Positions 16,654 through 26,422 of a DNA stretch of 37,921 bases are shown here, in pieces; the first letter of the stretch is position 1, and each line of letters opens with the position of its first letter. Below the pieces are notes generated by a model. It did no database searches and was not told where the DNA came from. It worked only from the letters and a program-made list of their open reading frames with translations. The position numbers and the translations under genes were made by a program. The DNA comes from Desulfuromonadales bacterium. GTDB lineage: Bacteria; Desulfobacterota; Desulfuromonadia; Desulfuromonadales; DASPGW01. The DNA lies in the NCBI GenBank assembly GCA_035620395.1, contig DASPGW010000189.1, positions 1 to 37,921 on the forward strand, written 5' to 3'.

Positions 16654-16739
16654 CCTTCTTCCCGCGCTTTCGCCACTCTAAACGCTGCCGCTTCGACCGG
16701 CTTGTCCGAACCCTATTTATAGCACGGATGCACGGAGAC

Positions 16740-16768
16740 TTGTAACGAATTGGCCGATGGGGTATCTT
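16740..16768 (+). promoter_or_regulatory. Sigma-70-type promoter for the flavodiiron gene
   Basis: TTGTAA (16740-16745) and TATCTT (16763-16768) are separated by exactly 17 bases, each matching four of six consensus bases. Transcription would begin near 16775, about 50 bases before the ATG at 16825. Confidence 0.45.
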
Positions 16769-16824
16769 TCCCTCATCCGCAAAACTGTTTTGCGCCGTCA
16801 TCCGCAGAAAGGATAGCAAAGCCC

Positions 16825-18021
16825 ATGTCCGAAATTGTTGAAATTGCATCCGGCATCCATTGGGTCGGGGCCAAGCACCCTGAACTGGAAGTGTTCGACG
16901 ACCTTTTCCCGACCCACAACGGCACTACCTACAATTCCTATCTGGTCCGCGGCAGCGTCAAGACCGCCCTCATCGACACGGTAAAAGCCCCTTTCACCGA
17001 GGCGTTTCTGGCGAAACTCGAGAAGCTCCTTCCGCTGGAGCAGATCGATGCCGTCGTCATCAACCACACCGAGCCGGACCACTCCGGAGCGCTGACGGCG
17101 CTGCTGCAGAGGAATCCAAACATCACCGTCTATATCAGCAAGGCGGGAGAAAACTTCCTCAAGCAGCTGATCAATGCTCCCTTCAAGGCGCACGTGGTGG
17201 CGGACGGCGAGGAACTCGACCTGGGGGGGCGCACCCTGCGCTTCGTTCTCGCCCCCTACCTGCACTGGCCAGACACCATGTTCACCTACCTGGTCGAGGA
17301 CCAGATTCTCTTCCCTTGTGACGCCTTCGGCGCCCACTATTGCGCGACCAAGCTCTTCGATGACGAGATCGCCGACTTTTCGGCCGACTTTCACCTCTAC
17401 TTCGACTGCATCATGCGTCCCTTCAAGGACAAGATCCGCGATGCGCTGGCCAAGATCAAGGACCTGCCGCTGCGCATGGTCTGCCCCTCGCACGGACCGA
17501 TTCTCCGTTCCACCTTCGGCCACGCGATCAACGCCTATCGGCAGTGGTCCGCGCCGCCGCCGCGGGGGGACAAACCGAGAGCCCTGATGGCGGTCCTCTC
17601 CTCCCATGGCAACACCCGGACGATGGCGGCGGTGATCCGCCAGGAGCTCGAAAAACAGGGGGTCGAGGTGACCGAGATGGCCCTGTGCGGCATGCGCGAC
17701 GATGATTACCGCAATGCTCTGGAGCAGGCTGACGTGCTGTTGATCGGCACTCCGACGATCCAGCGCGACGCGCCGCCGCAGGTCTGGCACGCCCTGTCGA
17801 TGATCTCCTCGGTGACGCCCAAAACACGGCTGGCTGCGGTCTTCGGCTCCTTCGGCTGGAGCGGCGAGGCGGTCAAGATGGTCGAGCAGCGCCTGGAGGG
17901 ACTCAAATACAAGCTGGCCGCCGAGAGCACCTCCTTCCGTTTCACCCCGACGCCGGAAAACCTGGAGAGCTGCCGGCAGTTCGCCGACCAGGTGGCGAAT
18001 GCGGTGCTCTGCGAAGAATAA
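16825..18021 (+). CDS. fprA: Flavodiiron protein (A-type flavoprotein, oxygen/NO reductase)
   Basis: A 398-residue two-domain enzyme. The beta-lactamase-like domain holds a diiron site with ligands H81, E83, D85 and H86 (HTEPDH), H147, D166 and H223. A flavodoxin domain starts near residue 250, with the FMN phosphate loop SSHGNTRT (259-266). Flavodiiron proteins reduce oxygen to water or nitric oxide to nitrous oxide using electrons from rubredoxin, protecting anaerobes. There is no C-terminal rubredoxin fusion. The ATG at 16825 follows AAAGGA; an upstream start at 16750 would overlap the promoter. The stop codon is the first element of the palindromic repeat at 18020. Confidence 0.93.
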   Translation: MSEIVEIASGIHWVGAKHPELEVFDDLFPTHNGTTYNSYLVRGSVKTALIDTVKAPFTEAFLAKLEKLLPLEQIDAVVINHTEPDHSGALTALLQRNPNITVYISKAGENFLKQLINAPFKAHVVADGEELDLGGRTLRFVLAPYLHWPDTMFTYLVEDQILFPCDAFGAHYCATKLFDDEIADFSADFHLYFDCIMRPFKDKIRDALAKIKDLPLRMVCPSHGPILRSTFGHAINAYRQWSAPPPRGDKPRALMAVLSSHGNTRTMAAVIRQELEKQGVEVTEMALCGMRDDDYRNALEQADVLLIGTPTIQRDAPPQVWHALSMISSVTPKTRLAAVFGSFGWSGEAVKMVEQRLEGLKYKLAAESTSFRFTPTPENLESCRQFADQVANAVLCEE

Positions 18022-18147
18022 CCTGGAAAAAGCAGTCTCACGCGAAGACGCGAAGGGCGCGAAGTAAAATCCAATTTTGTGCAATATTCTTTGAATTTCT
18101 CCGCGTTCTTCGCGGCTTCGCGTGAGTAAGTGCCGTTTTTCAGGTTT
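18020..18147. repeat. Long CGCGAAG dyad element (both arms)
   Basis: The left arm (18021-18072) and right arm (18097-18146) are imperfect inverted repeats of about 50 bases: ACCTGGAAAAAGCAG with CTCACGCGAAGACGCGAAG on the left, and the complementary CTTCGCGGCTTCGCGTGAG with GTTTTTCAGGT on the right. The centre (about 18073-18096) is AT-rich. It fills most of the gap between the flavodiiron gene and priA and would form a large hairpin. It could be a small non-autonomous mobile element or an intergenic REP-like sequence. Confidence 0.75.
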
Positions 18148-18194
18148 AATCGTTCCAGCAATACCTCCATCTTGCCCCGTCCAGGACTGCACCC

Positions 18195-20396
18195 GTGTCC
18201 ACATCTCTGATCGCCACCGTCGCCGTCGCCGCCCCCCTCGACAAGGCCCTCTCCTACCTCGTCCCCGAAGCATTGCGGGAGCCGGCCCGGATCGGGGTGC
18301 GCCTGCGGGTGCCGCTGGGACGGCGCAGCGCGGTCGGTTACCTGCTCGGGCTGACCGAGGGGAAACCGGCGGGACTCAAGGCGGTGCAGGCGGTGCTGGA
18401 CGAGGTGCCGCTCTTCCCACCGGAGATGGTCCCCTTTTTCACCCGTGCCGCCGACTATTACGCACATCCAATTGGTGAGGTCATTCGCACCGCCCTGCCT
18501 GCCGGCCTCTCCGGCCGGGGGGGGGAGGTCTCGATCCGCCGCGAACCGTACTACACCCCGGCGGCTGTGGCGGGGGAGCCAGGCGGTGCCCGTCAGCGCG
18601 AACTTTTCGCCTTCCTCCGCGAGCGGAACGGCGCCCCCCTCTCCGAGCTGCGCCGGGTGTTCTCCGCCCCGCATGCCTCTTTGCATCGTCTGGTGACGCA
18701 GGGTTACCTGATCGAGGCGGAGGTGGAAGTGCATCGTGACCCCTTTCTCGACGCCCCGGTTCCCGCGGACTGTCCGGTGACGCCCTCTGCCGAACAGGCG
18801 GCGGCGCTGGCGGCCATTGGGGCGGCTCTTGATTCCGGCTCCTTCTCCCCTCTGCTGCTGCACGGTGTCACCGGCAGCGGCAAGACCGAGGTCTACCTGC
18901 GCGCCATCGAAAATGCCCTGGAGAGGGGACGCACCGCCCTCGTGCTGGTTCCCGAGATCGCTCTGACGCCGCAGCTGGTCGGGCGCTTTCGGGCCCGCTT
19001 CGCCGGGCGCGGGGGGCAGATTGCCGTCCTGCACTCCGGGCTCTCCGAAGGGGAGCGCTACGACGCCTGGCGGGCCATCGCCCGGGGCGAGGCCGCCATC
19101 GTCATCGGTGCCCGCTCGGCGCTCTTCGCTCCGCTGCCGGCTCCCGGCATCATCGTTGTCGACGAAGAACATGAGTCAAGCTACAAGCAGGCCGAAGGAT
19201 TCCGCTACCACGCCCGCGACCTCGCCCTGCTGCGCGGCCAGATGGCCGGTGGGGTGGTCCTGCTGGGGAGCGCCACGCCGGCGGTGACCACCTATCACCG
19301 TGCCCGCAGCGGTCAGCTTCGTTACCTGCCGCTCGCCGGCCGGGTCGAGGGGCGGCCGCTTCCCGCGGTAGAACTGGTCGACCTGCGCGAAGCGCGCCCG
19401 GAGGGGGACGGCAGTCTTTCGCCGCCGCTGGCCGCGGCGCTCGAAGAAACCCTGGCGCGGGGGGAACAGGCGCTGCTGCTGCTCAATCGCCGCGGCTTCG
19501 CCCCGTTTCTCCTCTGCGCCGACTGCGGCGCCACCTTTCGCTGCCCCAACTGCGCCATCACCCTGACCTTCCACCGGGGGCGCCGCCAGTTGCGCTGCCA
19601 CTACTGCGACCATATCGAGACGCCGCCCGAGTTCTGCCCCGTCTGCCGGGGGAGCGCCGTCGAGCCACAGGGGGCGGGCACCGAGCGCCTCGAGGAAGAA
19701 CTGGCCACCCGGTTCCCCGCCGCCCGAATCGCCCGCATGGACCGCGACACCACCGCTCGCAAGGGAGCCCACCAGGGTCTGGTCGAGCGCATGCTGCGCG
19801 AGGAGATCGACGTCCTGGTCGGCACCCAGATGGTCGCCAAGGGGCACGACTTCCCCCGGGTGACCCTGGTCGGCGTGGTCGGTGCCGACAGCAGTCTCAA
19901 CCTCCCCGATTTCCGCAGCGCCGAGCGTACCTTCGCCCTCCTCTCCCAGGTGGCGGGGCGGGCCGGGCGCGGCGAGCGCCCCGGACGGGTGCTGATCCAG
20001 ACCTGGTCCCCCGACCACTATGCCCTGATCTGCGCCGCCGGTCACGACTACGAGGGGTTCTACGAGCAGGAGATCACCGGTCGCCAGGCGCTCGGCTACC
20101 CTCCCTTCGGCTATCTGGTCAACCTGGTTCTCGCCGGCAACGAAGAGCCAAAGGTGCAGCGGGCTGCGGCGGCCCTGGCCGACGGGCTGCAGCGTGCCGC
20201 CGGGACGGTCGAAGTGCTCGGCCCCGCTCCCTGCCCGCTGGCCCGCCTGCGCGGCAAGAGCAGGGTGCAGATCCTGCTCAAGGCACCCGAGCGTCTGCCG
20301 TTGAGGCGGCTGCTCGCCCGGCTGCCGGAGCTGCGGAAGAAAATCCCCTCCGGGGTCTCTCTGGTGGTCGATGTCGATCCGGTGGACATGCTGTAG
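18195..20396 (+). CDS. priA: Primosomal replication restart helicase PriA
   Basis: A 733-residue SF2 helicase that reloads the replisome at stalled forks. An N-terminal 3'-end-binding domain and winged helix (about 1-190) precede the helicase core: Walker A GVTGSGKTE with K230, Walker B DEEH, and GSATP. An eight-Cys zinc module with paired CxxC motifs follows (CADC, CPNC, CHYC, CPVC), then the second RecA-like lobe with GTQMVAKGHDFP and a C-terminal domain. The length is normal for PriA. It starts with GTG at 18195; an AGGA lies eight bases upstream. It converges with the end of the tad operon. Confidence 0.95.
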   Translation: MSTSLIATVAVAAPLDKALSYLVPEALREPARIGVRLRVPLGRRSAVGYLLGLTEGKPAGLKAVQAVLDEVPLFPPEMVPFFTRAADYYAHPIGEVIRTALPAGLSGRGGEVSIRREPYYTPAAVAGEPGGARQRELFAFLRERNGAPLSELRRVFSAPHASLHRLVTQGYLIEAEVEVHRDPFLDAPVPADCPVTPSAEQAAALAAIGAALDSGSFSPLLLHGVTGSGKTEVYLRAIENALERGRTALVLVPEIALTPQLVGRFRARFAGRGGQIAVLHSGLSEGERYDAWRAIARGEAAIVIGARSALFAPLPAPGIIVVDEEHESSYKQAEGFRYHARDLALLRGQMAGGVVLLGSATPAVTTYHRARSGQLRYLPLAGRVEGRPLPAVELVDLREARPEGDGSLSPPLAAALEETLARGEQALLLLNRRGFAPFLLCADCGATFRCPNCAITLTFHRGRRQLRCHYCDHIETPPEFCPVCRGSAVEPQGAGTERLEEELATRFPAARIARMDRDTTARKGAHQGLVERMLREEIDVLVGTQMVAKGHDFPRVTLVGVVGADSSLNLPDFRSAERTFALLSQVAGRAGRGERPGRVLIQTWSPDHYALICAAGHDYEGFYEQEITGRQALGYPPFGYLVNLVLAGNEEPKVQRAAAALADGLQRAAGTVEVLGPAPCPLARLRGKSRVQILLKAPERLPLRRLLARLPELRKKIPSGVSLVVDVDPVDML

Positions 20397-20446
20397 GGGC
20401 GCGCCGCGAAGGGCGGGGGGGCGGGTCCAGCGCGTGCGACGGAAGC

Positions 20447-20890
20447 CTATCGGCCCCAGGTGAGGGATTTGTAAACCCAGCCGCCCTGGCCGCTTTCGTG
20501 GACGACTTGCAGCCAACTGCCTCGCTCATCCAGAACCTTGAAGGTCACTCCCTGGCGGGCGAGGAAAACGACCGGCTGGTCAGGTCCAGGGGCCTGGCGA
20601 ACGGGAGCCTGTTCGACTTCCACCACTACGGACATGTTGTGGTTGACCTGATCCTTGTGGATCCAGCCGGTTATTCCCTGATAGTCCCTGACCTGGTAGT
20701 AGTTGCCATGGCTGCCCTGAACCGACAAGGGATAGTATGTCGGCAGCTCAAGCACGATGTACGATTGGGTTTCCGAGGGCGTATTGCGCAATTCGGCGCT
20801 ATAGCCCGCGACCATTACGATCTCGGCCACGGCCATCCCCGCGCAACTGATGATCAGCAACAAGGTCAGCAGGTATCGCATCAACGCCAC
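20447..20890 (-). CDS. Exported protein with two bacterial SH3 domains
   Basis: A 147-residue protein with a signal peptide (about residues 1-22, ending MAVAE). Two SH3-type repeats follow, about 25-82 (ending GITGWIHKDQV) and 92-146 (ending GGWVYKSL); each has the closing GW(I/V) strand typical of bacterial SH3 domains that bind peptidoglycan or peptide ligands. It is the last gene of the tad operon, 45 bases after tadD, in the same direction. It may anchor or guide the pilus machine through the cell wall, which is inferred from position. The start is probably GTG 20890, with AGGGGAAG about seven bases before; ATG 20881 is the alternative. Confidence 0.8.
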   Translation of the reverse strand: MALMRYLLTLLLIISCAGMAVAEIVMVAGYSAELRNTPSETQSYIVLELPTYYPLSVQGSHGNYYQVRDYQGITGWIHKDQVNHNMSVVVEVEQAPVRQAPGPDQPVVFLARQGVTFKVLDERGSWLQVVHESGQGGWVYKSLTWGR

Positions 20891-20935
20891 TTTTCTTCCC
20901 CTCTTTATTTTCAGTTTTCCCGTTCTCCGCGCGAT

Positions 20936-21853
20936 TTAGCGGCCTGCCTTTTCCCTCAGGTCGGCAAGCCGTGCCAGGTTCTCCCTGGCCCGCATGTAGA
21001 GTTGCGGGTTCAGGTCAACCGCCTTCTTCAACGCCTGCTCGCTTTTCTCCCATTTTCCTTGCGTCATGTACAGATAGCCCAAATTGTTCCAGGCGGCAGC
21101 TTCACCCAAGGTCTTGATAAAAATTTCCTTGGCCCGTGTTTCCTCGCCGTTCAGGAAGTAAGCGGTTGCCAGGTTGTTCTGAAGCATGCGGTTGCGCGGT
21201 TCGATGGCCAAGGCCCGGCTGAAGGACTCGATCGCTTTGTCGTGCTTGCCCTGCAGCAGGTAGTTGAAGCCGAGATTGTTGTGACTTGACGCCTGTTCCG
21301 GTTTCAACTCTGCTACTTGGCGGAACATCGGCTCAGCCATCGGGTCGCGGCCCATGTGACTGGAGGTGACGGCCATCTCGGTCAGGATCTCGGGTGCATC
21401 AGGGGCCTTGAAGAGGGCCTTGCCGGCCCATTCTAGGGAGAGGTCGTAGTTTCCCTGGCTGCGGTAGATTCTTGCCAGGGCGAGCATGGCGCCGACATGA
21501 TCGGGGTCGTTTTTCACCACCAAGGTGAAGATCTGGACAGCCCCTTGCGTCTCAGTCTCGCGCCGCAGACATTCACCCAAACCGAACAGGGCCTCGGTCG
21601 ACGAGGGCTCCCTCTCCAGGGCGACGGCGAAATGCAACCGAGCTACGCCTGTCCGGCCAGCCGCCAGATGATCCTGGCCGAGTCGGACAAGTTCTGCCGT
21701 AGGCAGCTTCTGCAGCGAATCGTTGCCTTGCTCCTTCCTGAGTTCTGCCACCTTGCCGTCCATTTGCCTAGTGGGAACCAAGGTGGTACAGGCGCTCGAT
21801 AGCAGGCAAAGCAACAAACCAGTGACGTACACCAAATAATTATCCTGCCGCAT
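20936..21853 (-). CDS. tadD: TadD-like TPR lipoprotein
   Basis: A 305-residue protein whose leader ends in a lipobox-like LSSAC (C22), so it is probably a lipoprotein. The rest is a run of tetratricopeptide repeats, with clear units such as NNLGFNYLLQGKHDKAIESF and NNLGYLYMTQGKWEKSEQAL, ending in a short helix. In the tad system TadD is a lipoprotein needed for pilus assembly and for the stability of the outer-membrane secretin. It is preceded by tadC with 24 bases between. Acidic and polar surface residues suggest a scaffold. Confidence 0.85.
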   Translation of the reverse strand: MRQDNYLVYVTGLLLCLLSSACTTLVPTRQMDGKVAELRKEQGNDSLQKLPTAELVRLGQDHLAAGRTGVARLHFAVALEREPSSTEALFGLGECLRRETETQGAVQIFTLVVKNDPDHVGAMLALARIYRSQGNYDLSLEWAGKALFKAPDAPEILTEMAVTSSHMGRDPMAEPMFRQVAELKPEQASSHNNLGFNYLLQGKHDKAIESFSRALAIEPRNRMLQNNLATAYFLNGEETRAKEIFIKTLGEAAAWNNLGYLYMTQGKWEKSEQALKKAVDLNPQLYMRARENLARLADLREKAGR

Positions 21854-21877
21854 GTTCGAAAACCTTTCGATTTAATT

Positions 21878-22870
21878 TTACTCCCCGCCCAAGGTGGGCA
21901 GAAGAATTCTTATGATCTGGATAACGCCGGGACCCAGGATAACGACAAACAATGCCGGAAAAATGAAGAACACCAAAGGGAACAGCAGTTTGACTGCCGC
22001 TTTGGCTGCCGTTTCTTCGGCTGTCTGGCGTCTTTTGGTCCGCATGGAGTCTGAATGAACCCGTAGGGCCTTCCCGATGCTGGTGCCAAAGCGGTTGGTC
22101 TGGATAATCATGGTCATCAGTTGGCCGATCTCCGGCACGCCGGTGCGGACCGACATGTTTTTGAAGCTTTCGTCACGGGGCCGGCCGGAGCGTATTTCCA
22201 GGTTGGTGAGCAGGAATTCGTCGCTCAGATCTTTGCTGATCGACCGGATTTCTTCGCCGACCCGCTTGAAGGTCATGTCCAACCCAAGGCCGGCCTCGAC
22301 ACAGACGACCATTAGATCGAGGGCGTCGGGGAAGGCTCTGGCCAAGGCCGTTTTGCGTTTCTGGATTTTGAGAAACAGAACGATGTCGGGAAGAAAGAAG
22401 CCGAAGACGGCGAGCAGGATCATGATGCCAACCCGCTCCACGGTGATCTTCAGAACCAGCGAACTCAGCAGGAAGAACAGGGATAAAAGCAGTGCGCCGC
22501 CGATCTTGAGGCAAAGAAAATTGGCGAAAGCCTGCTTCGACCTCATCCCGGCCTGCATCAGCCTGAGGCGGATTGAGGAAGTTTCGCCGGCCGGGGTGGC
22601 CAGCACGAGTTTGTGTAATGACCTGGAAATGCTGGCAGCGAGCCCGTCCGGATCTTTTTCGACCAGCCTGGCTTTTTTTGGCTGCAGCAGCTGATCGGAT
22701 TTTGGCTGCGCCAGCAGCTTGGAGAGCCGCTCGCCGACCCGGTCGCGGTTTATGAGGAGGTAGGCAAGGCCGCCGACCAGCAGGACCACCGCGAGAAAGG
22801 TCAGGACGAGGATCAGGATGTACTCCAGGTCCCCTGAAAAAAGATAGAGATAGTTTTTTATCGTACCCAT
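21878..22870 (-). CDS. tadC: TadC, type II secretion F-domain membrane protein
   Basis: A 330-residue inner-membrane protein of the T2SF (GspF/PilC) family. A hydrophobic segment near residues 15-38 is followed by a basic linker, a pair of membrane helices near 120-165, the F domain with DALDLMVVCVEAGLGLDMTF, and two helices at the C-terminus. With TadB it forms the platform on which the TadA ATPase drives Flp pilus assembly. The ATG at 22870 is chosen; the frame continues upstream into tadB but that part is only a shadow of tadB. Nine bases separate it from tadB. Confidence 0.92.
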   Translation of the reverse strand: MGTIKNYLYLFSGDLEYILILVLTFLAVVLLVGGLAYLLINRDRVGERLSKLLAQPKSDQLLQPKKARLVEKDPDGLAASISRSLHKLVLATPAGETSSIRLRLMQAGMRSKQAFANFLCLKIGGALLLSLFFLLSSLVLKITVERVGIMILLAVFGFFLPDIVLFLKIQKRKTALARAFPDALDLMVVCVEAGLGLDMTFKRVGEEIRSISKDLSDEFLLTNLEIRSGRPRDESFKNMSVRTGVPEIGQLMTMIIQTNRFGTSIGKALRVHSDSMRTKRRQTAEETAAKAAVKLLFPLVFFIFPALFVVILGPGVIQIIRILLPTLGGE

Positions 22871-22878
22871 GCCGCCCC

Positions 22879-23853
22879 CTAAATCTCTATTTTCACGAGC
22901 CTCTTGATGAAATATACGCCGAGGATCTGCAGCACGATGGCACCGGAGATAAAGTAGGTTCCGATCGGGTCGGTCCAGAGCAGGGCGATGTAATCGTTGT
23001 TGATGAAGTAGAGGTAGACAAAGAGGATAATCGGGATGGAGATCAGGATGTTTCCGGAAAGCCTGCCTTCGGCAGTGAGGGTTTTGACATTCCGCCTGAA
23101 TTGGGTCCGTTCCCGGATCAGGGCGCCGATCCGGTCCAGGATTTCGGCGATGTTCCCTCCCGTTTCCTTCTGGATGATGACCGAGACCGCAAAGAACCGA
23201 AGATCCATGCTGGGGACCCGATTGCACAGGTTTTCAAGGGCTTCGCTAAAGGTCAGGCCGAGTTTCATCTCGTCGACGGCGGCCCGGAACTGGGACTTGA
23301 TCGGCTCGTCCATCTCCTGGCTTACCATCTCTAGGGCGGAAGAAAAGGCATGGCCGGCCCGCAAGGCCCGGGCCATCAGATCCGTTGCCGCGGGAAGCTG
23401 TTCCTCGAACCTGGCGTCGGAGGCTTTTTCTGCCCACCTCAGGATCAGGAAGGGGATGAAGAAAAACAGAGCGCCCAGCACTATTGCCGTAAACTTGATG
23501 GGCAGCAGCCAGAGGCCGAGCAACGTACCGATTCCGCCCAGCGTCAGGCTGAGGAGGATGAAGGCGGTGGCGTTCAGAGGAACCCTCGCCTTGACCAGCA
23601 TCCGGTCAAGCTTTTGGATGCGCGGGAGGGAGAAGGCGAAGCGTTCAACGGGATTGGCATTTTTCAGCAGACCGTTGCGGTAGCCAGTGAGCCGCTCCAA
23701 GCCGAGTCCGCCGCCGGCGGAAAGGTAGAGAAGGCGATTTTTGATGGTCCTCTTCTCGCCAAACCGGCCGACCCACAGCAGGTAGGCCAGGGCGACGAGC
23801 GAAGCGGAGAAGAGAAAGACAGTAATCGAGATGGTTAAGATCAGCAGGTCCAT
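22879..23853 (-). CDS. tadB: TadB, type II secretion F-domain membrane protein
   Basis: A 324-residue inner-membrane protein. An N-terminal helix (about residues 5-27), two helices around 95-140, the F domain (AATDLMARALRAGHAFSSAL; QKETGGNIAEILDRIGALIR) and two C-terminal helices can be seen. It pairs with TadC to make the Flp pilus platform. It lies eight bases after tadA and eight before tadC, so these three are one tightly spaced translational unit. Confidence 0.92.
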   Translation of the reverse strand: MDLLILTISITVFLFSASLVALAYLLWVGRFGEKRTIKNRLLYLSAGGGLGLERLTGYRNGLLKNANPVERFAFSLPRIQKLDRMLVKARVPLNATAFILLSLTLGGIGTLLGLWLLPIKFTAIVLGALFFFIPFLILRWAEKASDARFEEQLPAATDLMARALRAGHAFSSALEMVSQEMDEPIKSQFRAAVDEMKLGLTFSEALENLCNRVPSMDLRFFAVSVIIQKETGGNIAEILDRIGALIRERTQFRRNVKTLTAEGRLSGNILISIPIILFVYLYFINNDYIALLWTDPIGTYFISGAIVLQILGVYFIKRLVKIEI

Positions 23854-23861
23854 GATGGCCT

Positions 23862-25214
23862 CTATTCGTAATACTTGTCAGGGTCGAAGAGCGATTCGGG
23901 GAGTTCGATGCCCGCGGCCTGAAGTTTTTCGGAAAAATGGGGGCGGATGCCGGTAGCGCGGAAGCGCCCGAGAAGGTTGCCGTTTTTGTCGATGCCGCGG
24001 CGCTCGAAGACGAAGATATCCTGCAAGGTGATGACGTCGCCTTCCATACCGGCGACTTCGCTGATGGCGGTCACCTTGCGGGTGCCGTCTGAGAAGCGAA
24101 CGATCTGCAGAATCAGGTCGAGGGCCGAAGAGACCATGAAGCGCATGGCGCTTTCGGGCAGGTCGACTCCGGTCATAAAGATCATCGACTCTAGACGGGT
24201 CAGCGAATCCCGCGGCGAGTTGGAGTGGATGGTGGTCAGCGAGCCCTCGTGACCGGTGTTCATGGCCTGCAACATGTCGAAGGCCTCGGGTCCGCGCACC
24301 TCCCCAATGATGATGCGGTCGGGGCGCATGCGCAGGCTGTTGCGCACAAGGTCGCGCTGGGTGACCATGCCGGTCCCCTCGATGCTCGGCGGCCGGGTTT
24401 CCAAGCGGATCACATGCTCTTGCTGCAGTTGAAGCTCGGCGGCATCCTCGATGGTGACTATGCGCTCGCGGTTGGGAATGAAGCCAGAGAGGATGTTGAG
24501 CATAGTTGTCTTGCCGGTGCCGGTGCCGCCCGAGATCATGATGTTCAACTTGGCTTTTACGCAGCCTTCCAGAAACTGGGCGAACGCTGGTGTGAGGCTG
24601 CCGAAGCCGATCAGGTCCTGCACCTTCAAAGGGTCTTTGGAGAAGCGCCGGATGGAGAGCATCGGGCCGTCGATGGCCAGCGGGGGGATGATGGCATTAA
24701 CGCGGGAGCCGTCGGGGAGTCGGGCATCGACCATTGGTGATGACTCGTCGATGCGGCGGCCCACCCTCGAAATGATGCGGTCGATGATGGTCATCATGTG
24801 GGCATCGTTGACAAAGCGGTGGCGGGTCTTCTCCAGCATGCCGCGGCGCTCGACGTAGATGTTGCGGTAGGTGTTGCAGAGGATGTCGGAAATGGTCGGG
24901 TCCTTCATCAGCGGTTCGAGCGGGCCAAGTCCAACGAGTTCGTCGATGATTTCATGGATGATGGCGCGTTTTTCCGGCTCATTGAGCAGTACCTTCTCAT
25001 CGCCCAGGAATTTCTCCACCAATTCGGAGATTTCGGGACGGATGGCCGCGGCGGGCAGAGAGTGCAGCACCTCGAGGTTGGCCTCCTCGATGATGCGCAG
25101 GTGGACCTTCTGCTTGATGGCGTAGAAGGAGTCGTCCTGGTTGTAGAGGGAATCGACGGGACTGACCTGCTGGGGAGGTTGGGATTCCCTGGCGAAAAGG
25201 TTCTTGAGCATCAC
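23862..25214 (-). CDS. tadA: TadA/CpaF secretion ATPase
   Basis: A 450-residue type II/IV secretion ATPase that powers Flp pilus extension (and, in Caulobacter CpaF, retraction). The N-terminal domain (1-180) is followed by the RecA-like core: Walker [10 protein letters not shown] with K235, Walker B IIIGEVRG with E305, and the His box [10 protein letters not shown] (321-330). The length is typical. It is cytoplasmic, with no membrane segment. It follows tadZ by nine bases and is followed by tadB. Confidence 0.95.
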   Translation of the reverse strand: MMLKNLFARESQPPQQVSPVDSLYNQDDSFYAIKQKVHLRIIEEANLEVLHSLPAAAIRPEISELVEKFLGDEKVLLNEPEKRAIIHEIIDELVGLGPLEPLMKDPTISDILCNTYRNIYVERRGMLEKTRHRFVNDAHMMTIIDRIISRVGRRIDESSPMVDARLPDGSRVNAIIPPLAIDGPMLSIRRFSKDPLKVQDLIGFGSLTPAFAQFLEGCVKAKLNIMISGGTGTGKTTMLNILSGFIPNRERIVTIEDAAELQLQQEHVIRLETRPPSIEGTGMVTQRDLVRNSLRMRPDRIIIGEVRGPEAFDMLQAMNTGHEGSLTTIHSNSPRDSLTRLESMIFMTGVDLPESAMRFMVSSALDLILQIVRFSDGTRKVTAISEVAGMEGDVITLQDIFVFERRGIDKNGNLLGRFRATGIRPHFSEKLQAAGIELPESLFDPDKYYE

Positions 25215-25223
25215 GGCGTCCTC

Positions 25224-26402
25224 CTAGACGGCTTTGCCGAAGGTCCCCCGCACACCCCGGTAGTTCAGATGGGCGGCTGGATGCTGGAGTTTCTGGATGA
25301 ATTCGACAATGTTGCGGGTGAGCGGACTCCTGGGGTTGAGCTTGATCAGGGGGATGCCCCGGTTGATCGACGAGATGACGTTCTCGAAGTCGTTGGGAAA
25401 GAGCCAGAAGATCTTCTTGCCGAGGGTCTTTTCCGCTGAATCGAGAGACAGGGGAGTTTCCTTGATGTAGCGATTGACGACGATTTCGATTTTCTGGGTA
25501 GAAATGCCGAGTTTGCGAATGTGCTGAAAGAGCCGGGCGGCGTTGCGGATCGCCGGCACCGACAGGTCGCTGACGATGAAGACCTTGTCCGAAGCCAGCA
25601 AAGCCTGGAAGTTGCTTTCGCTGACCGACATGGACGGGCAGTCGATGATTACGCAGCGGTGGGCTTCCCGAGTCAGGGCGCAGATTCGCTCGATTTTCTC
25701 TGCGGTGATTTCCTCGCAGTCATCCGGGTTAACCGGAGCTGCCAGGTAGTTCAAGCCGGTCGCGTGGCGGATCATCGCCCCCTTGAGAAAAGAGGCGTCA
25801 AGGCGGTGGAAGTTGCGGCAGACGTCGGCAATGGAGGTTTCGGGAACGAGGTCAAGCAGCACCGAGCAATCCCCAGACTGGAAACTCATGTCGCACAGGG
25901 CCGTCGCCGCTCCGCGCCCCTCTGCCAGGGCGGTCGCCACGTTGACGGCGATGACGGTGGCGCCCAACCCCCCCTTGCTGCTGATGAAACTGTAGCACGG
26001 GCCGGCGGCGGCTGATTCCTGTCGTCCGCGCTGCTCACGCACCTTTTCGATAGCTCCGCGCAGGGTCTGGGGGTCGAGGGGGGTGGCGAAGTATTCGGCC
26101 GCCCCGGCTTTCATGATCTCGACGATGTGTTCAGGCCGCCGGTCGGCCGAGATGACGAAGATCGACGCCAGCGGGAAACTCTTGCGCAGGCCGGCCAACT
26201 TGCGGAAGATGTCGCTTGCTTCGGGCAGATCCTCCACCAGGATGATCTCGGGAGGCGCCTTGAAGGCGGTCGTCCCACGGTCGCCCTGCTCGCTGACCCT
26301 GTGGGTAAGGGTGATGCTCGTGAGATTCTTGAGATCCTCGGAGAGTTCCTTCGCCAGGCTCAGGTCGTGAATTTCGAAAACGATGTTGAGGTTTTGTCCC
26401 AT
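25224..26402 (-). CDS. tadZ: TadZ/CpaE, MinD/ParA-like pilus localisation protein
   Basis: A 392-residue protein. Residues 1-125 form a receiver-like alpha/beta domain (EIILVEDLP, VISADRR) and residues 130-392 a MinD/ParA-like ATPase domain. The P-loop is SSKGGLGATV (141-150), where the usual Lys of GKT/GKS is Ala; an atypical Walker A is known for TadZ proteins. TadZ localises the pilus machine at the cell pole. The ATG at 26402 has GGGG just upstream; a TTG at 26426 would overlap the tadG stop. It is followed by tadA. Confidence 0.9.
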   Translation of the reverse strand: MGQNLNIVFEIHDLSLAKELSEDLKNLTSITLTHRVSEQGDRGTTAFKAPPEIILVEDLPEASDIFRKLAGLRKSFPLASIFVISADRRPEHIVEIMKAGAAEYFATPLDPQTLRGAIEKVREQRGRQESAAAGPCYSFISSKGGLGATVIAVNVATALAEGRGAATALCDMSFQSGDCSVLLDLVPETSIADVCRNFHRLDASFLKGAMIRHATGLNYLAAPVNPDDCEEITAEKIERICALTREAHRCVIIDCPSMSVSESNFQALLASDKVFIVSDLSVPAIRNAARLFQHIRKLGISTQKIEIVVNRYIKETPLSLDSAEKTLGKKIFWLFPNDFENVISSINRGIPLIKLNPRSPLTRNIVEFIQKLQHPAAHLNYRGVRGTFGKAV

Positions 26403-26422
26403 TGGTTTGCCCCAATTATCCG

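Noticed and set aside
22871-23227. Long upstream extension of tadC
   Set aside because: It lies entirely inside tadB on the same strand in another frame and has no homology-like features.
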